This document shows positions 8,442 through 16,265 of a stretch of 64,000 bases of DNA, in pieces. The stretch's first letter is position 1. Each line of letters opens with the position of its first letter. The notes below the pieces were generated by a model, which was not told the origin of the DNA, ran no database searches, and saw nothing but the letters and a program-made list of their open reading frames with translations. Made by a program: the position numbers and the translations under genes. Where the stretch lies: positions 235,394 through 299,393 of the forward strand of contig NZ_PVRV01000021.1 of NCBI RefSeq assembly GCF_003012345.1. Direction: 5' to 3'. This DNA comes from Phytohalomonas tamaricis. Its GTDB lineage: Bacteria; Pseudomonadota; Gammaproteobacteria; Pseudomonadales; Halomonadaceae.

Positions 8442-9310
8442 GCGTCAGGCTCCTTCCTGCGGATCGCATAGCGCCCCGTGACCATCGAACGCAGGTTGTT
8501 CCAGGGCCCCGAGAGGATGACCATGGCGACGTGAACGATCACGAACACGACCAGCAGCGAAGCGGTGATGAAGTGAAGCGATCGGGCGGACTGGCGTCCG
8601 CCAAAGATATCGAGAAGACTCGGAAACGCCGCATCCATGCCCGGCGACAGGGTTAACCCCGTCAATATCATCAACGGTAGTAGCCCTGCAATGACACCGA
8701 TGTAGGTTAATTTCTGGAGCACGTTATAGTGCCGGGCAGCTTCGCCGGCGGGAAAGCGCAAGCGGGCATGATCCAGGATCTCCCGCCAGATATGACGCGG
8801 TGCGAGTTCGTGCCGCCTCACTGCCAAATCACGCCGAAAATGCCCGCTCAAGACGCCGTGCCCCAGGTAGATGAGACCGTTGATGACGAACACCCAGGCG
8901 AAAAAGAAATGCCAGTTCCGGCCAGCGGCAAGGTCCTGATAGGACGGAAACGTGAGCCACGTCGGAAACGCACGCGACGCCCACTCGCCTTCCACCTTCG
9001 ACAGGCCCAGCACACCGGTTGTAGGAATAGTGCCAGAGCCGGTTTTCACGAAACCCTGCGGCATTCCATGATTTTCACTCGCCCCTATCGTGAGAAAGGC
9101 AGGATCGGAATCCATGCCGTATTGGCCCCAGTGGAGTCGAGGGTAAGCGTTGAATATCTGAAGACCACTCAATATCAGAAAGCTCAGGCACACCACATTC
9201 AGCCAGTGCGACAAGCGGGTAACCACGGTATGGCGTCGGATGAAGATGGTTCTCCGACGCGGTGTCGATTGGAGAGGTGTCGATCGGAGCGGTCGCGTCT
9301 CCTGATTCAT
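8438..9310 (-). CDS. Cytochrome b561-type membrane subunit partner of the molybdoenzyme
   Basis: A di-haem cytochrome b of about 290 residues with four or more membrane helices. It starts with the typical RHTVVTRLSHWLNVVCLSFLIL stretch carrying a haem histidine; further histidines appear in NWHFFFAWVFVINGLIYLGH and in the C-terminal helices (SLHFITASLLVVFVIVHVAM). It resembles the membrane subunits of thiosulfate reductase/hydrogenase type. It is translationally coupled to the downstream molybdopterin enzyme and presumably passes electrons from the quinone pool. I prefer the ATG at 9310, which has an AGGA ribosome site, over one at 9337 with none. Confidence 0.85.
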   Translation of the reverse strand: MNQETRPLRSTPLQSTPRRRTIFIRRHTVVTRLSHWLNVVCLSFLILSGLQIFNAYPRLHWGQYGMDSDPAFLTIGASENHGMPQGFVKTGSGTIPTTGVLGLSKVEGEWASRAFPTWLTFPSYQDLAAGRNWHFFFAWVFVINGLIYLGHGVLSGHFRRDLAVRRHELAPRHIWREILDHARLRFPAGEAARHYNVLQKLTYIGVIAGLLPLMILTGLTLSPGMDAAFPSLLDIFGGRQSARSLHFITASLLVVFVIVHVAMVILSGPWNNLRSMVTGRYAIRRKEPDA

Positions 9311-9372
9311 GGGTCGGTCCTGATGGTTTAGCTGCATGGGTCGAAACAGCGCAACGTTTGCGAGATCGAACG

Positions 9373-9413
9373 CGCCACCGGCCTGGCAGAATCCTGAATC
9401 CAGGCCGGTGGCG
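9373..9413 (-). terminator. Strong hairpin after the periplasmic-protein gene
   Basis: Perfect 14-base arms CGCCACCGGCCTGG (9373-9386) and CCAGGCCGGTGGCG (9400-9413) lie directly after the minus-strand gene ending at 9422. There is no T-run, but the stem is very stable; it separates this gene from the cytochrome b gene. Confidence 0.65.
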
Positions 9414-9421
9414 ACCTCCAG

Positions 9422-10033
9422 TCACATCGGCGGGACGACACCATTGGTGCCAACGACGACCTGCTTCGCGGTCAAGCTGTTATCCGTGCTTTTCTCGACG
9501 GGGACGAAGACGACTGCTCCCGATTTCAGATCAGCCTTGGTGGCCGGTGCAAGGGTAACGACAGGCGTTCCTTCGGGGATGGTGATTTTCTTCTCTTTTC
9601 CGTGATAAGTGACGGTAACGGTTCGGCCATCCACACCTTTGACAGCGTCTGCGACCGTGGCGTTAGTCATGGTGCTTTGGGGCTTCAGATCCCAGCCGAA
9701 GCTACCTTCACCGGCCCCCTTCAAGGCTGGCGGAAATATCAGTACCTCGAGAGCACCACTACCGCCGTCCTTCATGGGAAGCGAAGCGATACCGACGTAA
9801 TTGCCAGGCTTGATATCGGTAATCGCTGCACGGCTAACCCCCGAAAACATTGCCCCCTCTGCTAGCGCAATATCGGCGGTCTCGCCTTCGCGCGTTTTTA
9901 CCTTCAATGACCGATCGCTGAAACTGGCGATAGTACCGCGTACGTTCATGGGCTCAGCCATTGCGCTCTGAGCCAACGTCGTAGAGCCAATAGCCGCGGC
10001 AGTGACAAATCCCACCACAAGTTGACGTAACAT
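9422..10033 (-). CDS. Periplasmic DUF5666-like protein
   Basis: A 203-residue protein with a signal peptide (about 1-26, ending AMAEP), then a small beta-rich module with the pattern VRGTIASFSDRSLKVKTREG repeated later as VDGRTVTVTYHGKEKKITIPEG. Such OB-like repeats are seen in DUF5666-type exported proteins. No catalytic residues can be named. A perfect palindrome matching the TetR-site consensus lies 14 bases upstream of the start, so it is probably repressed by the TetR protein encoded nearby. The genes downstream on the same strand are the cytochrome b and molybdoenzyme. Confidence 0.7.
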   Translation of the reverse strand: MLRQLVVGFVTAAAIGSTTLAQSAMAEPMNVRGTIASFSDRSLKVKTREGETADIALAEGAMFSGVSRAAITDIKPGNYVGIASLPMKDGGSGALEVLIFPPALKGAGEGSFGWDLKPQSTMTNATVADAVKGVDGRTVTVTYHGKEKKITIPEGTPVVTLAPATKADLKSGAVVFVPVEKSTDNSLTAKQVVVGTNGVVPPM

Positions 10034-10046
10034 TTTGACTCCAGGT

Positions 10047-10062
10047 TATCTACTAGTAGATA
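10047..10062. promoter_or_regulatory. TetR-type operator, site 1
   Basis: TATCTACTAGTAGATA is a perfect 16-base palindrome lying 14 bases before the DUF5666-like gene. It shares the CTACTAGTAG core with three other sites at 10125, 10783 and 11867. Confidence 0.7.
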
Positions 10063-10124
10063 GGTTGATGTGGACGGGTTTAGCCGCCTTCCGATCCAAG
10101 GCTAACAGGGATCAAACCTATTGT

Positions 10125-10142
10125 CTACCTACTAGATGGTAG
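10125..10142. promoter_or_regulatory. TetR-type operator, site 2
   Basis: CTACCTACTAGATGGTAG matches the consensus CTACCTACTAGTAGGTAG at 16 of 18 positions. It lies 60 bases upstream of site 1 in the region between the DUF5666-like gene and the end of the TetR gene. Confidence 0.65.
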
Positions 10143-10183
10143 GTTCTAGTGTTATGAAAGACTCCTCCCCTGCCAGCTCGGTT

Positions 10184-10780
10184 TTACGAGCGATTAGACA
10201 CGAGCTTTTCAATCAGGGAATCAGTGACGACCTTGAACACCTTATCGTCGCCGTAGGCCCTAGCCGACAACATCGCACCGTGTACGCCAGCCACGAATCC
10301 CTCCGCCTCGGATCGAGCGGTGCCGGCAAGGACGAACCCTCCTTGCGTTGCGCCCTTGTCCAGGACAGAGGTCAGCCATGCCGATAGCATGCGGAAATGC
10401 GCCCGGACCTCGAGCACGATCTCTGGCGGCAGCACGGGTATCTGGCTTGCGAGCAATGCGCATACACAAAAGGCGCTTGTGGGATCACCAATACATTCCG
10501 CCCAGTAACTTGTATAGGCACGAAGCTGATCCACAGGGTCAGCATGATAGCGTTCCAATGCAGCGATCCCCGTCTTCGCTTCTTCGCGATATTGCTCCAA
10601 AAGTGTCCGAACCAGATCGACCTTGCTTGGGAAATGATGGTGGATGCTTGCCTTGCGAATGCCGACGACCTCGGCGATATCAGCATAGCTGAAGCCGTTG
10701 TAGCCCCCAGCGATGACCAGGGAGCGCGCGCATTGAAGGATCTTGTCGGAGGTACTTGTAAGGTTACTCATACTTACCAT
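10184..10780 (-). CDS. TetR-family transcriptional repressor
   Basis: A 198-residue repressor with an N-terminal TetR helix-turn-helix (about 10-56, FSYADIAEVVGIRKASIHHHFPSK) and a helical ligand-binding C-terminal domain resembling the YjdC/AcuR-type group. A ribosome site (AAGG) precedes the ATG at 10780; an inner ATG at 10771 is possible. A half-degenerate copy of the palindromic operator overlaps this ribosome site, indicating autorepression. Three more copies lie near the neighbouring genes, so this is probably the hub of a small local regulon. The inducer is unknown. Confidence 0.85.
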   Translation of the reverse strand: MVSMSNLTSTSDKILQCARSLVIAGGYNGFSYADIAEVVGIRKASIHHHFPSKVDLVRTLLEQYREEAKTGIAALERYHADPVDQLRAYTSYWAECIGDPTSAFCVCALLASQIPVLPPEIVLEVRAHFRMLSAWLTSVLDKGATQGGFVLAGTARSEAEGFVAGVHGAMLSARAYGDDKVFKVVTDSLIEKLVSNRS

Positions 10781-10782
10781 AT

Positions 10783-10800
10783 CTACCTTCTAGTAGAATA
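10783..10800. promoter_or_regulatory. TetR-type operator, site 3 (autoregulatory)
   Basis: CTACCTTCTAGTAGAATA keeps the CTAC-CTAGTAG core of the consensus with changes in the right half. It starts 3 bases upstream of the tetR start codon, overlapping its ribosome site. Confidence 0.55.
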
Positions 10801-11102
10801 CTTGTCAAGAATGGTCCATAGGCTGGACGACTGAACCGGCTTGTCCCAAAAGCCGCATAGGGCCTCCGGAACGTCGCTCCCTTACATGAAAGATATTAAA
10901 GTTAAAAACAAGGGACGCGACGTAGCCTACTTTTCTTTCACAGCCGTAGTTGTTCGACTCATTGTGATCGTTCTAGAAAAATAGAGACTCCATAATGTTA
11001 ACAGGTCTCAGTGCCTTCCCCCTGACCACCAGTTAATAACTCGGTCTCACTTTTCTTCCAAATCATAACCGCTTGAACTCGGGCGCAAAGAACATTTTCT
11101 TC
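10801..11102. other. Intergenic stretch without a recognisable gene
   Basis: About 300 bases upstream of the TetR gene; I see no open frame, RNA or repeat that I can name. Confidence 0.5.
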
Positions 11103-11246
11103 TTAGTTGTGCGATAGACGCACCGAGATGAGCAGCATGGCACGCTCAGCAGCATCCGGGTCGCCCCTCTGCAGCGCTTCGACGATGTGTACATGCTTGC
11201 GATAGCTACGTTTGATTGCGCCGGGCTCCTTGTCGGTCAGATCAGA
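11103..11246 (-). pseudogene. GntR-family regulator, C-terminal (FCD) fragment
   Basis: The minus strand reads SDLTDKEPGAIKRSYRKHVH and then IVEALQRGDPDAAERAMLLI before a stop, the characteristic last helices of an FCD-type GntR regulator, which bind an organic-acid ligand. The N-terminal DNA-binding part is absent: the reading frame ends where the IS5-type transposase fragment begins, so the gene was cut at about 11245. Confidence 0.75.
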
Positions 11247-11648
11247 TGGATCTTAGTGGTCAAGCCGACTCGGCTGCGGCCCAACGATTGGCCTACCAGT
11301 TCGCCTGACTCCTTTTTTGCCGCCTTCCGAGGAGGAACGGATAACGCGAACGGCCATGGGGTCGATCATCCACGTGCCTAGGTCCATCACGCCGTCATCG
11401 CGCAGCTTGAGCTGGAGACCGTCGAAAGTGCCATCATCACGCCACTGAAGGAATCGCGCATATACCGTGGAACAGGGACCGTAGCATTCCGGCAAGCCGC
11501 ACCATTTGGCTCTCGAGCATAGCACCCAAAAGATGCCATTCAGTACCAGGCGGTCATCACACCTTGGCTGGCCCATCGCCTGAGTGGGTGAGACGATGTC
11601 CTTGATCAGCGACCAGCTATGCTGGGAAAGCTCATAACGTCCTGCCAT
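11243..11648 (-). pseudogene. IS5-family transposase, 5' fragment with frameshift
   Basis: The first part reads MAGRYELSQHSWSLIKDIVS, LVLNGIFWVLCSRAKWCGLP and STVYARFLQWRDDGTFDGLQ, typical of IS5-family DDE transposases. After the GGKKG stretch a frameshift is needed to recover LGRSRVGLTTKIHL, and then homology ends at the junction with the GntR fragment. About half of the transposase is missing, so the element is dead. Confidence 0.8.
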
Positions 11649-11866
11649 AAGTCACCTATGCTGCGGCCATATCTGCCGGGGTCGCCAAGGCGTTGGGATG
11701 CACGTGGGTGAGCCGCTCAAGAGCGCGCTTCAGCCGCCCGCAGACAAAGGCACATGAGCTGGGTATCAATAGTAGGTATTTTCGTGTTGATTCATCGCAT
11801 TTAGCGACCAGATGCACTAAGCAGTGAAAATCGACACTAAATTCATGCAAGGTAGTAGTTGACTGC

Positions 11867-11884
11867 CTACCTATTAGTAGGTAG
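11867..11884. promoter_or_regulatory. TetR-type operator, site 4
   Basis: CTACCTATTAGTAGGTAG matches the consensus palindrome at 17 of 18 positions. It lies about 95 bases upstream of the hypothetical gene at 11980 and beyond the IS5/GntR debris, showing that the regulon extends past the insertion. Confidence 0.65.
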
Positions 11885-11979
11885 CCTTGTGGTTGATGAC
11901 CATTGAGACGTGACCGCGCTGGCTACCAAAGGAAGCCTGAGATTTAACGGTGCGCCAGTCTCTAATCAAAGGATTTTTT

Positions 11980-12621
11980 ATGACCAGCGTTCGTACCTTG
12001 CCGTCAGTACCTCATGTTTTGCCGAATGCCGTACGGGCCAGCAATAGCCCGCTGCCGATGGGCGCTACACCGGATTTTCCAAGCCTGTTGAAGGTACAGG
12101 CTGAGCCCACCTTGTCGCCACCCGGTCCTGCAAACACTTGGGCACAACCGGAGCAGGCCGTGAACATGCCGCGCCGTCAGGACGTCGACGCGATGCTTCT
12201 ACAGTTGCTCGCTAGCCAAAAGATGCTGTTGCCTACCGTAGGTAGAGCTGGTCGATCGATGCCTGGCATTTCAGATAGCGGCGTGACTATCCCGGACTGC
12301 GATTTTCTGGGCGATACTCCAGCTGAAAGTACTGATGCTATCGATCTCGCCTTCGCAAGAGAGCACAGTGCAGTCCAGTGTATAGAGCACATGCACATCA
12401 AAGACCCGACTACGTTACGTGCCGAACACTGTACAAATGACCGCTTATATGATGTTCCCGTCGAATGTGCGCCACAGTTATCGTCGGCGGACGTGGCACT
12501 GCTCCAGTACATCGTCATTTGGATACCGGCCGAAATTGTTAGATTTCCAATGCAGTCGGTACGCGGTCGACCTCGGCGTCGAATCAAGCCTCGCTTGCAC
12601 CCTTCGCTCAAGATCACTTAA
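11980..12621 (+). CDS. Hypothetical protein downstream of a TetR-type operator
   Basis: A 213-residue open frame with a good ribosome site (AAAGGA) six bases before the ATG. I recognise no family. The first 60 residues are proline-rich and low in hydrophobicity; the rest has no membrane segment or catalytic motif that I can name, and the tail is basic (RGRPRRRIKPRLHPSLK). Composition is uneven, so it may be a degraded gene rather than a working one. The near-perfect palindrome at 11867 suggests that its promoter is or was under the TetR protein encoded at 10184-10780. Confidence 0.4.
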   Translation: MTSVRTLPSVPHVLPNAVRASNSPLPMGATPDFPSLLKVQAEPTLSPPGPANTWAQPEQAVNMPRRQDVDAMLLQLLASQKMLLPTVGRAGRSMPGISDSGVTIPDCDFLGDTPAESTDAIDLAFAREHSAVQCIEHMHIKDPTTLRAEHCTNDRLYDVPVECAPQLSSADVALLQYIVIWIPAEIVRFPMQSVRGRPRRRIKPRLHPSLKIT

Positions 12622-12727
12622 CAGGATTCCAGCATCCAGCGTCATTTTCTCTCTCCAGCAATGAAAATAGTGGTATCAGAGGCTAACTGTCGGCCGGAAT
12701 GGAGGCGATATCCCAAAAAGGACAATG

Positions 12728-13552
12728 TCAGGTTTTTTCCTCTCGGGGGGCGAGAGTAATCACATGATTGAGAAAGAGCCGGAATAGCTCACCGGTTGAG
12801 CCAATGCCAAAACGCGCATAAATGTGTTTGCGATGGTTTCGGGCAATGCCAACGGTAATGCCAAGGCACTCTGCAACCTCATCAGGTGCCAGGCCCTGGA
12901 CCATTAACGCGACGACCTGCTGCTCGCGTGGCGTCAGCAGCTCAGCTCTGAAAGTAGTGAAAACCCAGTTTAGTTGCCTGCTCATATTCCCGGGCACGCC
13001 GTCATGGCTTTGCGGCATGGACGCCAGATGGAACGGGGCGCGCTCCCAGTGCTGAAGGCAGAGTACCCTCAAAAGATCAAAATATTTGATCAGACATCGA
13101 AAATCCTCGCGGGTGAAGTGGCGCTCGTCGTCGATGACGCCCAAATAGAGGACCACCCAGCGTTTGTCATCCAAGCGAATGGAAAGACATAACTCACCCC
13201 GCCAGCCAGTGTGATGATAAAAGCTATCTACGTATTCCCGCGATGCCGAAGCCTGTACATCCGCGAAACGAAAGACCCCTTCCTGCCCTTCGCTGTCGAG
13301 GGACAACAGAAAGGGATCCCGCTGCCAGGCCTGCATTAAATAGTACTGAAACAGCAGCTCGCGTTGGCGAACAATAGAGTCAAACAGGTAGATCGGATGC
13401 CGCCCCGGACGATGACCGATGATGACCACACAATCAGACTCAAGGAGAGCACGCATCAGGGTAACCAATCGGCGTGTAAAGCATGTTGAGCGCAGCGCTT
13501 CGATGGTCTGTGTCAACGATGGGATCAGATTAAAAGGTACTTCCGTTTTCAT
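12728..13552 (-). CDS. LuxR-family transcriptional regulator
   Basis: A 274-residue regulator with a C-terminal LuxR/FixJ helix-turn-helix (about 207-262: LLTPREQQVVALMVQGLAPDEVAECLGI and then ARNHRKHIYARFG). The N-terminal 190 residues form an uncharacterised sensor domain without a receiver Asp pattern or obvious autoinducer motif, as in solo LuxR regulators. It is divergent from the FeaR-like gene across a 220-base promoter region, so it could act on the aromatic aldehyde genes next door; that is inferred from position only. Confidence 0.8.
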   Translation of the reverse strand: MKTEVPFNLIPSLTQTIEALRSTCFTRRLVTLMRALLESDCVVIIGHRPGRHPIYLFDSIVRQRELLFQYYLMQAWQRDPFLLSLDSEGQEGVFRFADVQASASREYVDSFYHHTGWRGELCLSIRLDDKRWVVLYLGVIDDERHFTREDFRCLIKYFDLLRVLCLQHWERAPFHLASMPQSHDGVPGNMSRQLNWVFTTFRAELLTPREQQVVALMVQGLAPDEVAECLGITVGIARNHRKHIYARFGIGSTGELFRLFLNHVITLAPREEKT

Positions 13553-13772
13553 AAGGGAGCCGTGACAGTATCAGCGCTGCACGCCTTGTGATGATTTTTA
13601 AGCGCTGGTGCTTACTGGAGTTCGGTGGCTTTGCCACTCACCAGAAAGAGGCTGGAAAAGGAAGACTAATTTTTCTTTGACTAATGAATGTTAGTATCGC
13701 TGCAGCATCTTCTCTACAGTGTCCATACAAACATTAATATATTAATAAGAATGGAACCGTCAAGGAGGTCTC

Positions 13773-14711
13773 ATGCTATCCGCGGATACCCCGATCCTTT
13801 CATTTGATGATTGGCTTGGCGCCCTACGCAAGGTTTGTGGCAGCTTCGACTCCACGCCTCTGCATCGTCAAAGTTTTAACGGAAGTGTTTCGAAGCGCTT
13901 CGAGGGCGGAATAGAAATTGCAGGGATCAAAACCAACGTCGAGCGCATTGTGCGTCGTTGGTCCCATCGACATAGCGATGATAGCAGTCATTGCTTTTTG
14001 ATCGTTCAAAAACAGGGAAGAGCTACCCTCGTACAGAACGGCACAAAGCTTGATATGCGGCCAGGCGAGATGGCGCTGCTGGATTCCGCCGAGGAAAGCG
14101 AAATTTTTCCTCATGGCTTGATTGAGCACGATTCCTTTCATCTCCCTCGTGAAGAGGTAATTCGCCGCTTTGGTCACCGGTCGGTGCCTTTCATGAAAGT
14201 CAATGCTGACTGTGCCAGCGGCCAGATCCTCCAACTTGTGGTAAGCCGCATGGTGGCGGGTCAGTTGCCCCATAGCGAAATAAACAGCGGTATCTCTGAC
14301 TCGCTGATTGCTCTGCTGCCCTCCATTCATCAGCACCAACTATCGTCAGCGCCCTTGTTGGAGCAGGGTGGAGACATGCTCTATCTGTGCATACAGCAAT
14401 TCATTGATCAGCATCTGCAGGAAGATGAACTGGGCCCGGGTCTGCTGGCAGCGCAGTTTAATCTTTCCATTCGCCAACTTTACCGGCTTTTCGAAAAGCA
14501 CAACGAGACCATCTGCCGCTATGTACAGCGTCGGCGGCTTGAGCGCTGTGCTGAAGAACTCGCCAGCCCGGCGCAGACCAACTGGTCAATTACCCAGATC
14601 GCCTACAAGTGGGGATTCAGTGATTCGGCTCACTTCAGCCGCTCATTCAAACGCGAATTCGACAGCTCACCACGAGAATATCGTCGCTCACGGCTTGCCT
14701 GCGTCGCCTGA
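13773..14711 (+). CDS. feaR: FeaR-like AraC-family activator
   Basis: A 312-residue AraC/XylS-type activator preceded by a strong AGGAGG site. The N-terminal 170 residues are an AraC-binding-like sensor domain (FDDWLGALRKVCGSFDSTPL near the start, then HCFLIVQKQGRATLVQNGTK); the C-terminus has two helix-turn-helix motifs (ending SDSAHFSRSFKREFDSSPRE). The overall pattern is that of FeaR, which activates phenylethylamine/phenylacetaldehyde genes in enterobacteria. It is convergent with the FeaB-like aldehyde dehydrogenase, and the two are separated only by a shared terminator. Confidence 0.75.
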   Translation: MLSADTPILSFDDWLGALRKVCGSFDSTPLHRQSFNGSVSKRFEGGIEIAGIKTNVERIVRRWSHRHSDDSSHCFLIVQKQGRATLVQNGTKLDMRPGEMALLDSAEESEIFPHGLIEHDSFHLPREEVIRRFGHRSVPFMKVNADCASGQILQLVVSRMVAGQLPHSEINSGISDSLIALLPSIHQHQLSSAPLLEQGGDMLYLCIQQFIDQHLQEDELGPGLLAAQFNLSIRQLYRLFEKHNETICRYVQRRRLERCAEELASPAQTNWSITQIAYKWGFSDSAHFSRSFKREFDSSPREYRRSRLACVA

Positions 14712-14736
14712 TCCAGTCAGGTCATCATGCATTGAT

Positions 14737-14763
14737 TTACCCGCTCCCCTAAGGGGCGGGTAA
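14737..14763. terminator. Bidirectional terminator between feaR and feaB
   Basis: Arms TTACCCGCTCCCC and GGGGCGGGTAA (one bulged base) surround a TAA loop between two convergent genes. T and A runs flank the stem weakly. Confidence 0.65.
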
Positions 14764-14774
14764 GCTAATGCAGA

Positions 14775-16265
14775 TCAGTAAGCGATGCAGACCGACTTGA
14801 GCTCGGTATAAGCGTTCACCGCTTCGGGACCGAACTCCTTGCCCAGGCCGGACATTTTAAAGCCACCAAAGGGAAGACTCGCGTCCAGAGTAACGTGAGT
14901 ATTAACCCAGACGGTGCCTGCCTCAATCCGCGGCGTCAAATGCATCGCTTGAGCAAGACTATCCGTCCATAGACTGGCCGCCAGTCCCAGCTCACTGTCG
15001 TTAACCATGGCAAGCGCTTCTTCTACATCGTCAAAGGGGATGACGGTCAATACGGGCCCGAACACCTCCTCCCGAGCGATCTCCATGGTGTGTGCAGCAT
15101 TGCTGATCACTACAGGTGATACGTAGTAGCCTTGTGATGGCACCTCGGCACCGACATGTACTTCAGCTCCCTGATCACGTGCTCGCTCGACATAGGCCAG
15201 CACGCTCTGCTGCTGGCGCTGCGATACCAGCGGTGTAACCTGTGCTTGTGGATCCATACCGGGGCCTGCCTGCATGCCGTCGACTGCTCCAGCAAGGCGT
15301 TGGCAGAATTCATCATGCAGGCTGCGGTGTACATAAAAGCGTGATGCCGCCGCGCACACCTGGCCCTGGTTGAGCAAGCCCCCCATCAGGGCACCGTTGA
15401 CAGCCTTTTCCAGATCAGCATCTTCCAACACCAGCATCGGGTTCTTGCCACCCAGTTCCAGTGAGAAATGCGCCATGTGTTCGACAGCAGCATGACCAAT
15501 CTGCTTGCCGATCGCTGTGCTGCCGGTGAAGGTAACCTTCTGCACGTCAGGGTGCTCGGCCAGCCGTGTACCCACTACCGAACCCGAGCCCAGCACTACG
15601 TTGAATACCCCCTTGGGCAATCCCGCTTCGACTGCAATCTCTGCCAGTCTCAGCACACTCAACGGTGTTTCCGAAGCGGGTTTGAGTACCACAGAACAGC
15701 CAGCAGCCAGTGCCGGTACAACTTTCCATAATGCAATCATCATGGGAAAATTCCACGGCACAATAGCCGCCACTACACCCAACGGCTGACGCAGCGTATA
15801 AGCATTGAAACGAGTGCCCTCAGGCATACCGATCGACACTTCTCGAGTACTACCTTCAAGCTTGGTCGTCCACCCTGCCATATAACGAATGAAATCAACC
15901 GAAAAACCAACATCGACTGCACGAGCAATATGGATGGATTTACCCTGATTAAGGGTTTCAATCTGTGCTAGCTCTTCGCCGTGCTGCTCGACCAGATCGG
16001 CAAAGCGCAACAGCGTGCGCTCCCGCGCCGCTGGCGACAGGTCACGCCAACGACGGTCGTCGAAGCTTGCCTTGGTCAATGCAACGGCTTCATCCGTTAA
16101 CTCTTTATTGCCCTCTGCTATCGTTGCCAGCGGCTCACCGCTTGAGGGGTCTATAATGTCACGCGAATTACCCTCTGCTCGGAAGTCACCATTAATAAAC
16201 GAGCCGGTAGCGCGTTTGAAAAATGCCTGGACCGCCTCGGATGCAGCCGCCTGATTGTCACTCAT
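14775..16265 (-). CDS. feaB: FeaB-like phenylacetaldehyde dehydrogenase
   Basis: An NAD-dependent aldehyde dehydrogenase of 496 residues. Family motifs are complete: PWNFPMMIALWKVVPALAAGC, the cofactor loop FTGSTAIGKQIG, catalytic Glu in LELGGKNP, and catalytic Cys in NQGQVCAAASRFYVH. Its closest match in memory is FeaB, which converts (hydroxy)phenylacetaldehyde to (hydroxy)phenylacetate, and the FeaR-type activator alongside supports this. It would feed arylacetates towards the homoprotocatechuate cluster 9 kb away. The ATG at 16265 has an AGAGGA ribosome site. The exact substrate is inferred. Confidence 0.8.
   Translation of the reverse strand: MSDNQAAASEAVQAFFKRATGSFINGDFRAEGNSRDIIDPSSGEPLATIAEGNKELTDEAVALTKASFDDRRWRDLSPAARERTLLRFADLVEQHGEELAQIETLNQGKSIHIARAVDVGFSVDFIRYMAGWTTKLEGSTREVSIGMPEGTRFNAYTLRQPLGVVAAIVPWNFPMMIALWKVVPALAAGCSVVLKPASETPLSVLRLAEIAVEAGLPKGVFNVVLGSGSVVGTRLAEHPDVQKVTFTGSTAIGKQIGHAAVEHMAHFSLELGGKNPMLVLEDADLEKAVNGALMGGLLNQGQVCAAASRFYVHRSLHDEFCQRLAGAVDGMQAGPGMDPQAQVTPLVSQRQQQSVLAYVERARDQGAEVHVGAEVPSQGYYVSPVVISNAAHTMEIAREEVFGPVLTVIPFDDVEEALAMVNDSELGLAASLWTDSLAQAMHLTPRIEAGTVWVNTHVTLDASLPFGGFKMSGLGKEFGPEAVNAYTELKSVCIAY

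Noticed and set aside
11656-11850. A 64-codon minus-strand frame beside the IS5 fragment
   Set aside because: No ribosome site or recognisable domain; probably chance.
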